The notes under the pieces are model-generated. The model saw nothing but the letters and a program-made list of their open reading frames with translations, was not told the DNA's origin and did no database searches. Shown here piece by piece: positions 18,340-25,668 of a stretch of 38,639 nt of DNA. The stretch is from Chlorobiota bacterium. GTDB lineage: Bacteria; Bacteroidota; Ignavibacteria; Ignavibacteriales; Melioribacteraceae. Position numbers and translations under genes: made by a program. The stretch covers positions 7,846 through 46,484 of the forward strand of contig JAADIR010000221.1 in the NCBI GenBank assembly GCA_013151245.1, read 5' to 3'. Position 1 is the first letter of the stretch. Each line of letters opens with the position of its first letter.

Positions 18340-18795
18340 CTAAAATTTTATTTTTCTTTCTTGGCTTCGCTGAAAATCTTTTTTTGCGATGGTTTCCCGC
18401 TTGTCGTAGCTTTTCTTCCCGCGGGCGACGGCAAGTTCCACTTTAATTTTTCCGCGCGTAAAATACATTCGCAGAGGCACAAGAGTGTTCCCTTTTTCAC
18501 GCGTCTGATGGAGTAACTTTCTTATTTCTCTCTTATTAAGAAGGAGTTTGCGTTTTCTTGTCGGCTCGTGATTATTGATGTTGCCGTGTTCGTAAACAGC
18601 GATATTTGCGCTCATTAACCAGACTTCGCCGTCTTTGATTACCGCGTAACTATCCGTTAGACCGGCTTTCCCTTGTCTGCACGCTTTCACTTCGGTTCCG
18701 AGCAAAACTATTCCCGCTTCAAAAGTTTGAAGAATAAAATAGTCGTGTTTCGCTCTGCGATTGACGGTTATATTTTTGAAATTATCGTCGGTCAT
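18340..18795 (-). CDS. smpB: SsrA-binding protein SmpB
   Basis: A 151-residue protein matching SmpB along its full length: [10 protein letters not shown] near the N-terminus, the [19 protein letters not shown] core, [16 protein letters not shown], and the basic C-terminal tail [15 protein letters not shown] that enters the ribosomal decoding channel. It binds tmRNA and delivers it to stalled ribosomes. I did not find a tmRNA gene in the window. It is the first gene of a minus-strand unit with tyrS and pdaD. Confidence 0.96.
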   Translation of the reverse strand: MTDDNFKNITVNRRAKHDYFILQTFEAGIVLLGTEVKACRQGKAGLTDSYAVIKDGEVWLMSANIAVYEHGNINNHEPTRKRKLLLNKREIRKLLHQTREKGNTLVPLRMYFTRGKIKVELAVARGKKSYDKRETIAKKDFQRSQERKIKF

Positions 18796-18863
18796 CTTTC
18801 CGAAAAAATTTGAATAAAGAATTCAATTGTATGAAATATTGATGAAAATTACTAACTATAAAA

Positions 18864-18891
18864 ATAATTGATAATGGACAATGGAAAATGT
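18864..18891. repeat. Degenerate heptanucleotide array (ATAATGG-type)
   Basis: Four consecutive 7-base units: ATAATTG, ATAATGG, ACAATGG, AAAATGT. Units differ at two or three positions but hold an exact 7-base register. Confidence 0.6.
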
Positions 18892-18958
18892 TGACCTTGC
18901 CGGAATTGCATTGACTTCGCGTTAAATTATTTTGAAAAGGAAGAAGAAGGGAACAAGA

Positions 18959-19007
18959 GGGTGCAGGGTGCAGGATGCAGGATGCAAGAAACAGGATGCA
19001 GCGCATG
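18959..19007. repeat. Heptanucleotide array (GGRTGCA)
   Basis: Seven units in register: GGGTGCA twice, GGATGCA twice, AGAAACA, GGATGCA, GCGCATG. It is far more GC-rich than its surroundings. Confidence 0.75.
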
Positions 19008-19065
19008 GAAAATTGGAATTTTGGGCATAGCAACTGAAGTTTCGGTTTGACCGGTTTGAATTTCT

Positions 19066-19084
19066 CATTCATTCATTCATTCAT
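19066..19084. repeat. CATT tetranucleotide run
   Basis: CATT is repeated nearly five times, followed by related CATC units up to about 19098. Similar CATT/CAAT runs occur at 32853-32864 and 33620-33643, always outside genes. Confidence 0.75.
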
Positions 19085-19180
19085 ACTTTCATCCATCCAG
19101 TCTCAAATTAATTTTCAATATTGCTTTACCGTTGTGTAATAAAAAGCAATACGCGCGGCATGCAATAAAAAACTGCTTGT

Positions 19181-19224
19181 CCCGATTTATCCCGATGCTT
19201 TTTGTCGGGGTGTTGTTTATCGGG
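19181..19224. repeat. Nested CCCGAT palindrome
   Basis: The outer pair is CCCGAT (19181-19186) with ATCGGG (19219-19224); the inner pair is CCCGA (19191-19195) with TCGGG (19205-19209). It may form a two-level stem or be a REP-like element. No U-tract follows on either strand. Confidence 0.5.
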
Positions 19225-19312
19225 AAGGATTTAACTTGTAATATCAAAAAACAATCGTTTCTATTTATGTAAAATAGATTTAACATTTTCGCAACAATCA
19301 TTCGCCGTCCAC

Positions 19313-19340
19313 AATTCATAATTCAAAATTCATAATTAAA
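19313..19340. repeat. Heptanucleotide array (AATTCAT)
   Basis: Four units in exact register: AATTCAT, AATTCAA, AATTCAT, AATTAAA. The array ends about 60 bases upstream of the methyltransferase start, in its probable leader or promoter region. Confidence 0.65.
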
Positions 19341-19398
19341 CTATGAAAAGCATATTCTTAAAAATAGTTATCTTTGCGCTTAATAAAATTAAGAGCTT

Positions 19399-20154
19399 AT
19401 GCCGGAAGAAAAATTTTACGAGCAAAAGGATCATACTAATAATTATTTGCTCCCTTATTTCAAAAAACACATTCCGAACTTTGAGAAATTAAAAGTTTTG
19501 GAAGTAGGTTGCGCCGAAGCCGGATTGATGGACAGATTAAGCGAACTCGGTTTTGAAGTTGCGGGAATTGAAATCGATCCGGAAAGAGCGAAAATAGCCA
19601 ACGAAAAAAATCCCGATTTGAAAATTATAGTCGGAGATATTTCCTCGCCGGACGCGCCGCAAACAATCGGCGAAAAGTTCGACCTTGTAATTATGCGCGA
19701 AGTTATTGAACATATTCAGGATAAAGAAACGACATTCAAAAATTTAAGCGGGCTTGTTAAACCGGGCGGATATCTTTACGTAAGTTTCCCTCCGAAATAT
19801 TCTGCGTTTGCCGGACATCAGCAAGTCGGACTTTCGCCGTTAAAAGCGGTTCCGTGGGTTCATCTTTTGCCTAAATCGATTTTGAATCCGCTTGTAAAAT
19901 TATTTAAAGAACATCCCAATTTTGTAAATCACGTTAAAACCGATTACGGAACGGGAATGGCGATAGGGAAGTTTGAAAAACTTTTCGAGAGTAACGGATT
20001 TGAAGTTATTCTCGAAGAAATATTTATCTTTCGTCCCATTTACCAACTCCGTTTCGGGCTGCCGGTTTTGAAAAGCCCTAATATCCCCGCAGTCAGAGAA
20101 GTTCTAACTTTCGGCTGCGAAACTTTGTTGAGAAAAAATCGGGATGATTCTTAA
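19399..20154 (+). CDS. Class I SAM-dependent methyltransferase
   Basis: A 251-residue protein with the Rossmann methyltransferase pattern. The motif I equivalent is VLEVGCAEAGLMDRL at about residues 34-48, an acidic residue follows in GIEIDPERAKIA, and GDISSPD and FDLVIMREVIEHIQD form motif II/post-motif regions, with LVKPGGYLYVSFPP as motif III. This is the UbiG/Methyltransf_11-like layout. The C-terminal third is aromatic and probably contacts the substrate, which cannot be named. The closest described types act on lipids, quinones or sugar nucleotides. The ribosome site is weak. It is followed by crcB after 37 bases. Confidence 0.8.
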   Translation: MPEEKFYEQKDHTNNYLLPYFKKHIPNFEKLKVLEVGCAEAGLMDRLSELGFEVAGIEIDPERAKIANEKNPDLKIIVGDISSPDAPQTIGEKFDLVIMREVIEHIQDKETTFKNLSGLVKPGGYLYVSFPPKYSAFAGHQQVGLSPLKAVPWVHLLPKSILNPLVKLFKEHPNFVNHVKTDYGTGMAIGKFEKLFESNGFEVILEEIFIFRPIYQLRFGLPVLKSPNIPAVREVLTFGCETLLRKNRDDS

Positions 20155-20191
20155 TTAACACTTCAAATTATTATTGTTAAAATATAAACAG

Positions 20192-20572
20192 ATGAAACCA
20201 TACGTTATAAAATTTTTTATTGTTTTTTTCGGAGCCGGATTCGGCGGAAGTTTCCGTTATGTTATTTCCGCCGCCGCAAACAGATTATTCGGAGGCTACT
20301 TTCCGCTCGGCACGTTATCCGTAAATATTATCGGCAGCTTTCTGCTGGGGCTTTTGATTTTCGGACTCGACGCCAAAAGTCTGTTAGGCAATGAAATGAA
20401 ACTGTTCCTCGCTATCGGGTTCTGCGGCGGATTTACTACTTTTTCCACTTTTTCGTTTGAAACCATTATGCTGATAAGACACACCGAATATTTTATTGCG
20501 GGAATGAATATTATCTTAAATTTATTTTTAACTTTGTTTGCTTTATATCTTGCTTACATAATAACCAAATGA
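20192..20572 (+). CDS. crcB: Fluoride channel CrcB/Fluc
   Basis: A 126-residue protein with four hydrophobic helices that matches the CrcB/Fluc family. Hallmarks are GAGFGGSFRYV in TM1, GTLSVNIIGSF in TM2 (the polar Asn of the pore) and GFCGGFTTFSTFSFE in TM3, which includes the Phe and Thr residues of the fluoride path and the central sodium site. It forms a dual-topology dimer that exports fluoride. I start it at the ATG at 20192; a TTG 18 bases earlier is open but has no ribosome site. The DUF190 gene that follows is a common partner of crcB. I saw no fluoride riboswitch; the upstream gap is only 37 bases. Confidence 0.93.
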   Translation: MKPYVIKFFIVFFGAGFGGSFRYVISAAANRLFGGYFPLGTLSVNIIGSFLLGLLIFGLDAKSLLGNEMKLFLAIGFCGGFTTFSTFSFETIMLIRHTEYFIAGMNIILNLFLTLFALYLAYIITK

Positions 20573-20579
20573 GGGCGCG

Positions 20580-20927
20580 ATGATAAAAGGAGAGGCAAAA
20601 CTACTTCGAATATTTTTGGGCGAATCCGATAAGATCGGTTCGGTTCCGGTTTATGAAAAAATATTGGTCGAGGCAAGAAAAGAGGAACTTGCCGGAGCCA
20701 CTGTTTATAGGGGGATTAGCGGATTCGGCGCCAACAGCGTTATTCACAAAGCTAAATTTCTTACTATGTCCGACGATTTACCGCTTGTAATTGAAATTGT
20801 TGACGAGGTGGAGAGAATCGAAAAATTCATTCCTTCGCTCAAAAAAATATTCGACGAAAGCAATATCGGCGGACTAATTACAATGGAGAAAGCGGATATC
20901 ATTAAATTAAACGCAACAAAACCGTGA
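20580..20927 (+). CDS. DUF190 (PII-like) protein, crcB-associated
   Basis: A 115-residue cytoplasmic protein of the DUF190 family: AKLLRIFLGESDK at the N-terminus, VYEKILVEARKEELAGATVYRG, GFGANSVIHKAKFL, then DLPLVIEIVDEVERIEKFIP. The fold is ferredoxin-like and related to PII signalling proteins. Its molecular job is not established, but it is often next to crcB, and a role in fluoride handling or in sensing a small ligand is plausible. Its ribosome site (GAGGG) overlaps the crcB stop codon, which suggests coupled translation. The next gene starts inside its stop codon. Confidence 0.9.
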   Translation: MIKGEAKLLRIFLGESDKIGSVPVYEKILVEARKEELAGATVYRGISGFGANSVIHKAKFLTMSDDLPLVIEIVDEVERIEKFIPSLKKIFDESNIGGLITMEKADIIKLNATKP

Positions 20928-21718
20928 AATTATTCTCCGCAAAAAGTATTTTGTTCTTGGTTCTCTTTTTGAACATTTTCCAAAACGGCAAAATCATCGC
21001 TCAGTATAATTACGACCTAAAACAATTAGGCGACGAAACCGTAGATTATTTAAAGCTGCCGGCTAACTGGGACGGGAATGATTTTTTAACTCTTTCGGCG
21101 ATTGCCGCAGCTACAATCGGCATGATGTTTCTGGACAACAGCGTAAAAACTTTTCTGCAGAAAAACGATTCGTACAATAAAAGTTTGCCCGTTGAGTTCG
21201 GCAGATGGTGGGGAGAGCCGTTGGTAATGGGCGCGGTAGGCGGTTTGTTTCTGCTGCAAGGCGCGCTTGCCGAAAATACGCCTAATAAAAGAGTCGGTTT
21301 CGAAATATTACAATCGGGGCTTTACGCGGGCGGGACGGTTTTTTTGCTGAAAACAATAATCGGCAGAGCGAGACCTTACACGGGCAACGATCAGTTTACA
21401 TTCAAACCGTTTTATTTTTCAGGCGACGATTTCTGGTCGCTTCCTTCGGGGCATACCGCTTTGGCTTTTTCGCTTTCGACAATAATTTCCAAGAATGTCA
21501 ATTCAACTTTCTGGAAAGTCGTCGCTTACATTCCCGCAATATTGACGGCGTTTTCGCGTATTTATCAAAATTATCACTGGACTTCCGATGTATTTCTCGG
21601 CGGTGCTATTGGATATTTTATTGCTTCTTACGTTCACGAAAGTCACGAAACCGGTTCGAAATTTCAAGTTAACTTTTTCAACAGTTCGAATTTGATAAAC
21701 ATATCTTTTAAGTTTTAA
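20924..21718 (+). CDS. PAP2-family membrane phosphatase
   Basis: A 264-residue protein with an N-terminal signal or anchor segment and the three motifs of type 2 phosphatidic acid phosphatases: KTIIGRARP (143-151), PSGH (174-177) and SRIYQNYHWTSD (211-222). The catalytic residues K143, R150, S175, H177, R212, H218 and D222 are all present. Family members dephosphorylate lipid phosphates such as phosphatidic acid, undecaprenyl pyrophosphate or lipid A on the periplasmic side; the substrate here is unknown. The start is GTG, overlapping the DUF190 stop (GTGA), so it is translationally coupled to the crcB-DUF190 pair. Confidence 0.88.
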   Translation: MKLFSAKSILFLVLFLNIFQNGKIIAQYNYDLKQLGDETVDYLKLPANWDGNDFLTLSAIAAATIGMMFLDNSVKTFLQKNDSYNKSLPVEFGRWWGEPLVMGAVGGLFLLQGALAENTPNKRVGFEILQSGLYAGGTVFLLKTIIGRARPYTGNDQFTFKPFYFSGDDFWSLPSGHTALAFSLSTIISKNVNSTFWKVVAYIPAILTAFSRIYQNYHWTSDVFLGGAIGYFIASYVHESHETGSKFQVNFFNSSNLINISFKF

Positions 21719-21733
21719 TATCCGAAAAAATAA

Positions 21734-21759
21734 ACGACCGGATTATTAAACCCGGTCGT
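21734..21759 (-). terminator. Intrinsic terminator of the pnt operon
   Basis: A perfect 8-base stem, ACGACCGG/CCGGTCGT (21734-21741 with 21752-21759), with a 10-base loop. Read on the minus strand it is followed by TTTATTTTTT, so it ends pntB transcripts about 10 bases after the stop. The stem could also slow plus-strand transcripts from the PAP2 gene, but there is no U-tract on that side. Confidence 0.85.
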
Positions 21760-21769
21760 CATAAAGAAA

Positions 21770-23167
21770 TTACAATTCTTTTAATTCGTTGGTAAGTTTT
21801 GCGATGGCTTCTTTTGCGTCGCCGAAGTACATCAGCGAATTTGGGTAGAAGAACAATTCGTTCTGAATTCCCGCGTAACCAACGTTCATCGAGCGTTTGT
21901 TGATAATAACCGTTTTTGCATAATCCACGTTCAATATAGGCATACCGTAAATTGGGCTGTTCTTATCGTTTCGCGCGGCGGGATTGACAACGTCGTTTGC
22001 TCCGATAACGAGAACGACGTCCGTATTGTTGAAATCGTCGTTGATATCTTCAAGCGCATAAAGTTTATCGTAAGGCACTTGAGCTTCAGCCAGCAAGACG
22101 TTCATGTGCCCGGGCATTCTTCCGGCCACGGGATGAATAGCGAAACGAACGTTTATGTTTTTCTTTTCGAGAACGTTCATCAAATCGCGTATTGCATGTT
22201 GAGCCTGCGCAACCGCCATGCCGTAGCCGGGAACGATTATAACGCTTTGCGCGGAATCAAATATCATCGCGGCTTCCTCGGCGTCAACCGATTTTACGTC
22301 GCCTTGCGGTCCCGCGCCCGTAGAAGAATCTCCGCCGGAGCCTGCGTCAGCCCAGCCGCCGAGAACGACATTCATCAACGAGCGGTTCATTCCTTTGCAC
22401 ATAATGATCGTCAAAATAATTCCCGAAGCTCCGACGAGCGCGCCGGCGATAATCAGCATATTGTTTTTCAAAACAAAGCCGGTCATACTTGCCGCCAAGC
22501 CGGAATAAGAATTAAGCAGCGAAATTGCAACCGGCATATCCGCGCCGCCAATCGGCAATACCAGCAGAACGCCGAGCAGCAAAGAAATACCGAGAATTAT
22601 ATAAACATAATTTATCGTATTGTTCGGGTCTAAAACAACCACAACGCCGAGCGCTATTACCGCTATGAACAAAATAACATTCAAGGGATTTTGCATCGGA
22701 TACTTAACGACTTTTCCGGTAACAAATCCTTGCAGTTTTCCAAAGGCGATAAAAGAACCCGTGAAAGTAACCGCCCCGATTAAAATAGAAAGAATGATCG
22801 TTATTGAAGTTGACAGTTCAAAAACTCTTCCTTGATGATTTAGAATGTTGTAAAACTCTGCAAGAGCTACCAATGCGGAGGCGCCGCCGCCGAAACCGTT
22901 GAGCAGTCCCACCATCTGCGGCATTCCGGTCATCGAAACTTTTATTGCAAGCAAAGCCCCGATAGCGCTTCCGACGACTAATCCGAGAATGATATATTCA
23001 TAAGTTAAAACGTGCTGATCGAAAAGCGTAATAACAATCGCGAGAAACATCCCTAACGCGGAAAGAAAATTACCCTGCCTTGCAGTCTTTGGCGATCCTA
23101 ATTTTTTCATTCCGAAAATGAATAAAATGGATGCGACCAGATAAACCAGATATGATATTATTTCCAT
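21770..23167 (-). CDS. pntB: NAD(P) transhydrogenase subunit beta
   Basis: A 465-residue protein. The first 270 residues hold eight or nine transmembrane helices (GGGASALVALAEF, GSFIAFGKLQG, VLPIGGADMPVAISLLNSYSG), and the last 170 form the NADP(H)-binding domain III with VIIVPGYGMAVAQAQ, HPVAGRMPGHMNVLLAEA, DVVLVIGANDVVNPAA and the C-terminal VDYAKTVIINKRSMNVGYAGI. It couples hydride transfer from NADH to NADP+ to inward proton flow. It is the last gene of pntAA-pntAB-pntB, 9 bases after pntAB, and ends at a clear terminator. Confidence 0.96.
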   Translation of the reverse strand: MEIISYLVYLVASILFIFGMKKLGSPKTARQGNFLSALGMFLAIVITLFDQHVLTYEYIILGLVVGSAIGALLAIKVSMTGMPQMVGLLNGFGGGASALVALAEFYNILNHQGRVFELSTSITIILSILIGAVTFTGSFIAFGKLQGFVTGKVVKYPMQNPLNVILFIAVIALGVVVVLDPNNTINYVYIILGISLLLGVLLVLPIGGADMPVAISLLNSYSGLAASMTGFVLKNNMLIIAGALVGASGIILTIIMCKGMNRSLMNVVLGGWADAGSGGDSSTGAGPQGDVKSVDAEEAAMIFDSAQSVIIVPGYGMAVAQAQHAIRDLMNVLEKKNINVRFAIHPVAGRMPGHMNVLLAEAQVPYDKLYALEDINDDFNNTDVVLVIGANDVVNPAARNDKNSPIYGMPILNVDYAKTVIINKRSMNVGYAGIQNELFFYPNSLMYFGDAKEAIAKLTNELKEL

Positions 23168-23176
23168 AATTTATTC

Positions 23177-23461
23177 TCACTTCTTTTTAAACATTTTTAA
23201 CATTCTGTCGGTAACAAGATATCCGCCGACCACATTTATTGTCGCGAAAATTAAAGCGACTAATCCGAGTATTGTGCTGATCGTAAACTCTTCCAATCCC
23301 GCGCTGATCAAAGCGCCGACAATAGTAATGCCGGAAATAGCGTTTGAGCCCGACATCAACGGAGTATGGAGAGTCGGAGGAACTTTTGTGATCAACTCAA
23401 AGCCGACAAAAATAGCCAGCACGAATACGTAGATCTGCATTAAAAGTTCGAATGTTTCCAT
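23177..23461 (-). CDS. pntAB: NAD(P) transhydrogenase subunit alpha 2 (membrane part)
   Basis: A 94-residue protein with three or four hydrophobic helices, matching the C-terminal membrane segment of E. coli PntA (FVGFELITKVPPTLHTPLMSGSNAI). In this organism that segment is a separate polypeptide, as in Rhodospirillum rubrum. It completes the proton channel with PntB. It lies between pntAA (19 bases upstream) and pntB (9 bases downstream). Confidence 0.93.
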   Translation of the reverse strand: METFELLMQIYVFVLAIFVGFELITKVPPTLHTPLMSGSNAISGITIVGALISAGLEEFTISTILGLVALIFATINVVGGYLVTDRMLKMFKKK

Positions 23462-23480
23462 AATTTATCCCTTTCTCTAT

Positions 23481-24626
23481 TTACTGTAACAATGCTTTTG
23501 TTCTTTCGTTAACAACTTCTTTTTTATAGCAGATAACGGAACCCTTTACGATCTCATCTTCAAAATCGAGATTTATATTTCCTTCCGATGAAATATGTTC
23601 AAGGAGAGCGAGCAGATTTTTTGCGTAAACTTCGCTTGCGTTTGTGGCAACTAGACTCGGCAGATTCGATTCTCCGATAATTGTTACGCCGTGTTTTTTC
23701 GCCGCTTTATCTTTTTCGCTTATTTCGCAGTTGCCGCCGAATTCGACCGCCATATCAAGAACCACGGAACCCGGACGCATATTTTTCACCATTTCTTCCG
23801 TAACCAAAATAGGAGCTTTTTTGCCCGGAACGAGCGCCGTAGTTATCACAATGTCCGCGTTGGTCACATGTTTAAAAATTAGTTCTTTCTGCTTTTGCAA
23901 AAATTCTTCAGACGCTTCCTTCGCGTAGCCGCCTTCGTCTTCCATACTTTCGTCCGTTTCAACTTCTATGAATCTTCCGCCGAGACTTTCCACTTCCTCT
24001 TTTACCGCCGGACGGATATCGGAAACCTCAACAATTGCGCCTAAACGTTTCGCCGTTCCGAGAGCTTGAAGACCGGCGACGCCCGCGCCCATTATTACAA
24101 CCCTTGCCGGCTGAATAGTTCCCGCCGCGGTCATCATAAGCGGAAATATTTTTCTCAGATAGTTTGCCGAAAGAATAACGGATTTGTAGCCCGCAATATT
24201 CGCCTGCGAAGAAAGGGCGTCCATCTTCTGCGCCAAAGTCGTTCGCGGTATCGCTTCCATCCCGATTACGTCAATTCCTTTTTCCGCGCAGGCTTTAGCC
24301 ATTTCGGGATAATGAAGAGAATATGCGAATGAAATAAGGAGCGTTCCTTCTTTCATCAAATCAATTTCATCTTTCTGCAACTCTTCATTAAAAGTAGGGC
24401 GATTCACTTTTAAAACTATATCCGAATCGGCGTAAAGGGAAGCGGCGTCATTATATAGCGCAGCGCCGGCGGATTCATATTTATCATCGGTAAATCCGGC
24501 GTTTAGTCCGGCGTTTTTTTCAATAATAACTTCAAAACCTTTTTTTATCAGCTTCGAAGCAACGTCAGGAGTAACGGCGACTCTGTTTTCATTTGTAAAA
24601 ATTTCTTTGGGAACGCCTATTTTCAA
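23481..24626 (-). CDS. pntAA: NAD(P) transhydrogenase subunit alpha 1 (NAD-binding)
   Basis: A 381-residue soluble domain I protein that binds NAD(H). It begins MKIGVPKEIFTNENRVA and contains the Rossmann site VIMGAGVAGLQALGTAKRLGA with SDIRP, the mobile-loop region KQKELIFKHVTNADIVI, and RPGSVVLDMAVEFGGNCE. The start is TTG at 24624-24626 behind a strong AGGAGG 6 bases away. It lacks the membrane helices found in fused PntA, which are supplied by pntAB. It diverges from the Nfn-like genes across a 187-base gap in which I could not call a promoter with confidence. Confidence 0.95.
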   Translation of the reverse strand: MKIGVPKEIFTNENRVAVTPDVASKLIKKGFEVIIEKNAGLNAGFTDDKYESAGAALYNDAASLYADSDIVLKVNRPTFNEELQKDEIDLMKEGTLLISFAYSLHYPEMAKACAEKGIDVIGMEAIPRTTLAQKMDALSSQANIAGYKSVILSANYLRKIFPLMMTAAGTIQPARVVIMGAGVAGLQALGTAKRLGAIVEVSDIRPAVKEEVESLGGRFIEVETDESMEDEGGYAKEASEEFLQKQKELIFKHVTNADIVITTALVPGKKAPILVTEEMVKNMRPGSVVLDMAVEFGGNCEISEKDKAAKKHGVTIIGESNLPSLVATNASEVYAKNLLALLEHISSEGNINLDFEDEIVKGSVICYKKEVVNERTKALLQ

Positions 24627-24813
24627 GTTAGCCTCCTATTTTGTTATTATGAAACAATCAATTCGTATATAAACATAAAAGTTAAGAATTGCGGAAGCCA
24701 AATGAAAATAATTTCATAAAATATTTTTTTACAGTTTTTTATTTTTTATTTTTCATCAGTAAAATAAGATATGATTGTACGAATTTATTGTTAAAATAAA
24801 TCTTGAGGCTCTA

Positions 24814-25668
24814 ATGAGTAAAATACTTTATAAAGAACAACTTTCTGAAAACGTTTATTTAATGCGGCTCGAAGCTCCATTGATTGCGGAAGAACGAAAG
24901 GCGGGACAATTTATAATTCTTCAAATTGACGAAGATTTCGGCGAAAGAATTCCATTAACTATTGCCGACGCCAACGCTGAAGAAGGATCGATAACGATTA
25001 TTTTTCAAGTAGTCGGTTTGACTACCGAAGAACTCTCGCTGATGAACGTCGGAGACGCCATCCCCGTTTTAGTGGGACCTTTGGGAACGCCGACGCATAT
25101 AAAAAATTACGGAAACGTCGTTTGCGTTGGCGGCGGAATCGGCGTCGCTCCTCTGCATCCTATTGCCGAAGCGCTGAAAGCGGCGGGAAACAACGTTACG
25201 ATAATTATCGGCGCGCGCAATAAAGAATTAATTATCCTTGAAGACGAAATGAAAAAGATTGCCGATGAATTTATCATTTGCACGGACGACGGCAGCTACG
25301 GTAGAAAAGCTCTCGTTACCGAACCGTTGAAAGAACTATGCGAAAGAGACCCGAAACCCGATATGGTAATCGCAATCGGTCCGCCCATCATGATGAAATT
25401 CTGTTCCGAGACTACGCGTCCTTACAAAGTATTTACTCAAGTATCTCTCAACACGATTATGGTTGACGGAACCGGTATGTGCGGCGGATGCAGGGTAAAC
25501 GTCGGCGGCGAAGTTAAGTTCGTTTGCGTTGACGGACCCGAGTTTGACGGACATCTGGTTGATTTCGATAATATGATGCAGAGGCTGAACGCATTCAAAG
25601 ATATTGAAGAAGAAAAACATCATTGTCATATTGATAAACTAGTTGAATTAAAGGAGAAAGAATTATGA
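24814..25668 (+). CDS. nfnA: NfnA-like ferredoxin:NADP+ oxidoreductase small subunit (FAD, 2Fe-2S)
   Basis: A 284-residue protein with an N-terminal FAD-binding barrel (KAGQFIILQID, ERIPLTIAD), an NAD(P)-binding domain (NVVCVGGGIGVAPLHPIAEAL) and a C-terminal [2Fe-2S] site with D218, C223, C226 and C238 in VDGTGMCGGCRV...FVCVDGPEFDG. The Asp plus three Cys set is the hallmark of NfnA and the related sulfide dehydrogenase SudB. With NfnB it can couple NADH and reduced ferredoxin to NADP+ reduction by flavin-based bifurcation. The start is the ATG at 24814 with GAGG upstream; an upstream TTG at 24775 is open but has no ribosome site. Its stop overlaps the NfnB start (ATGA). Confidence 0.88.
   Translation: MSKILYKEQLSENVYLMRLEAPLIAEERKAGQFIILQIDEDFGERIPLTIADANAEEGSITIIFQVVGLTTEELSLMNVGDAIPVLVGPLGTPTHIKNYGNVVCVGGGIGVAPLHPIAEALKAAGNNVTIIIGARNKELIILEDEMKKIADEFIICTDDGSYGRKALVTEPLKELCERDPKPDMVIAIGPPIMMKFCSETTRPYKVFTQVSLNTIMVDGTGMCGGCRVNVGGEVKFVCVDGPEFDGHLVDFDNMMQRLNAFKDIEEEKHHCHIDKLVELKEKEL

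Larger units (their letters stand above)
18796..19398. other. Gene-free divergent intergenic region rich in tandem repeats
   Basis: This 600-base gap separates smpB (minus) from the methyltransferase (plus). The two modest open frames inside it, on the minus strand, translate repeats and match nothing I recognise. It contains three tandem heptanucleotide arrays with different units, a CATT tetranucleotide run and a nested CCCGAT palindrome, each listed separately. I could not identify a tmRNA, riboswitch or confident promoter. Confidence 0.7.

Noticed and set aside
18959-19007. Possible CRISPR-like array
   Set aside because: The repeats are contiguous 7-base units with no spacers and no cas genes nearby.
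18782-19319. Two minus-strand open frames (96 and 76 codons) in the smpB upstream gap
   Set aside because: They translate tandem heptamers and palindromes, have no ribosome sites and resemble no family.
18796-19398. tmRNA gene next to smpB
   Set aside because: No tRNA-like acceptor/T-arm or tag-peptide frame could be found in this gap on either strand.
20155-20191. Fluoride riboswitch before crcB
   Set aside because: The gap is 37 bases, too short for the known pseudoknot, and the conserved core is not visible.
24627-24813. Sigma-70 or Bacteroidota-type promoters in the pnt/nfn divergent region
   Set aside because: A TATGAT-like box occurs at 24770-24775, but no matching upstream element is found at the right spacing, so I do not call a promoter.
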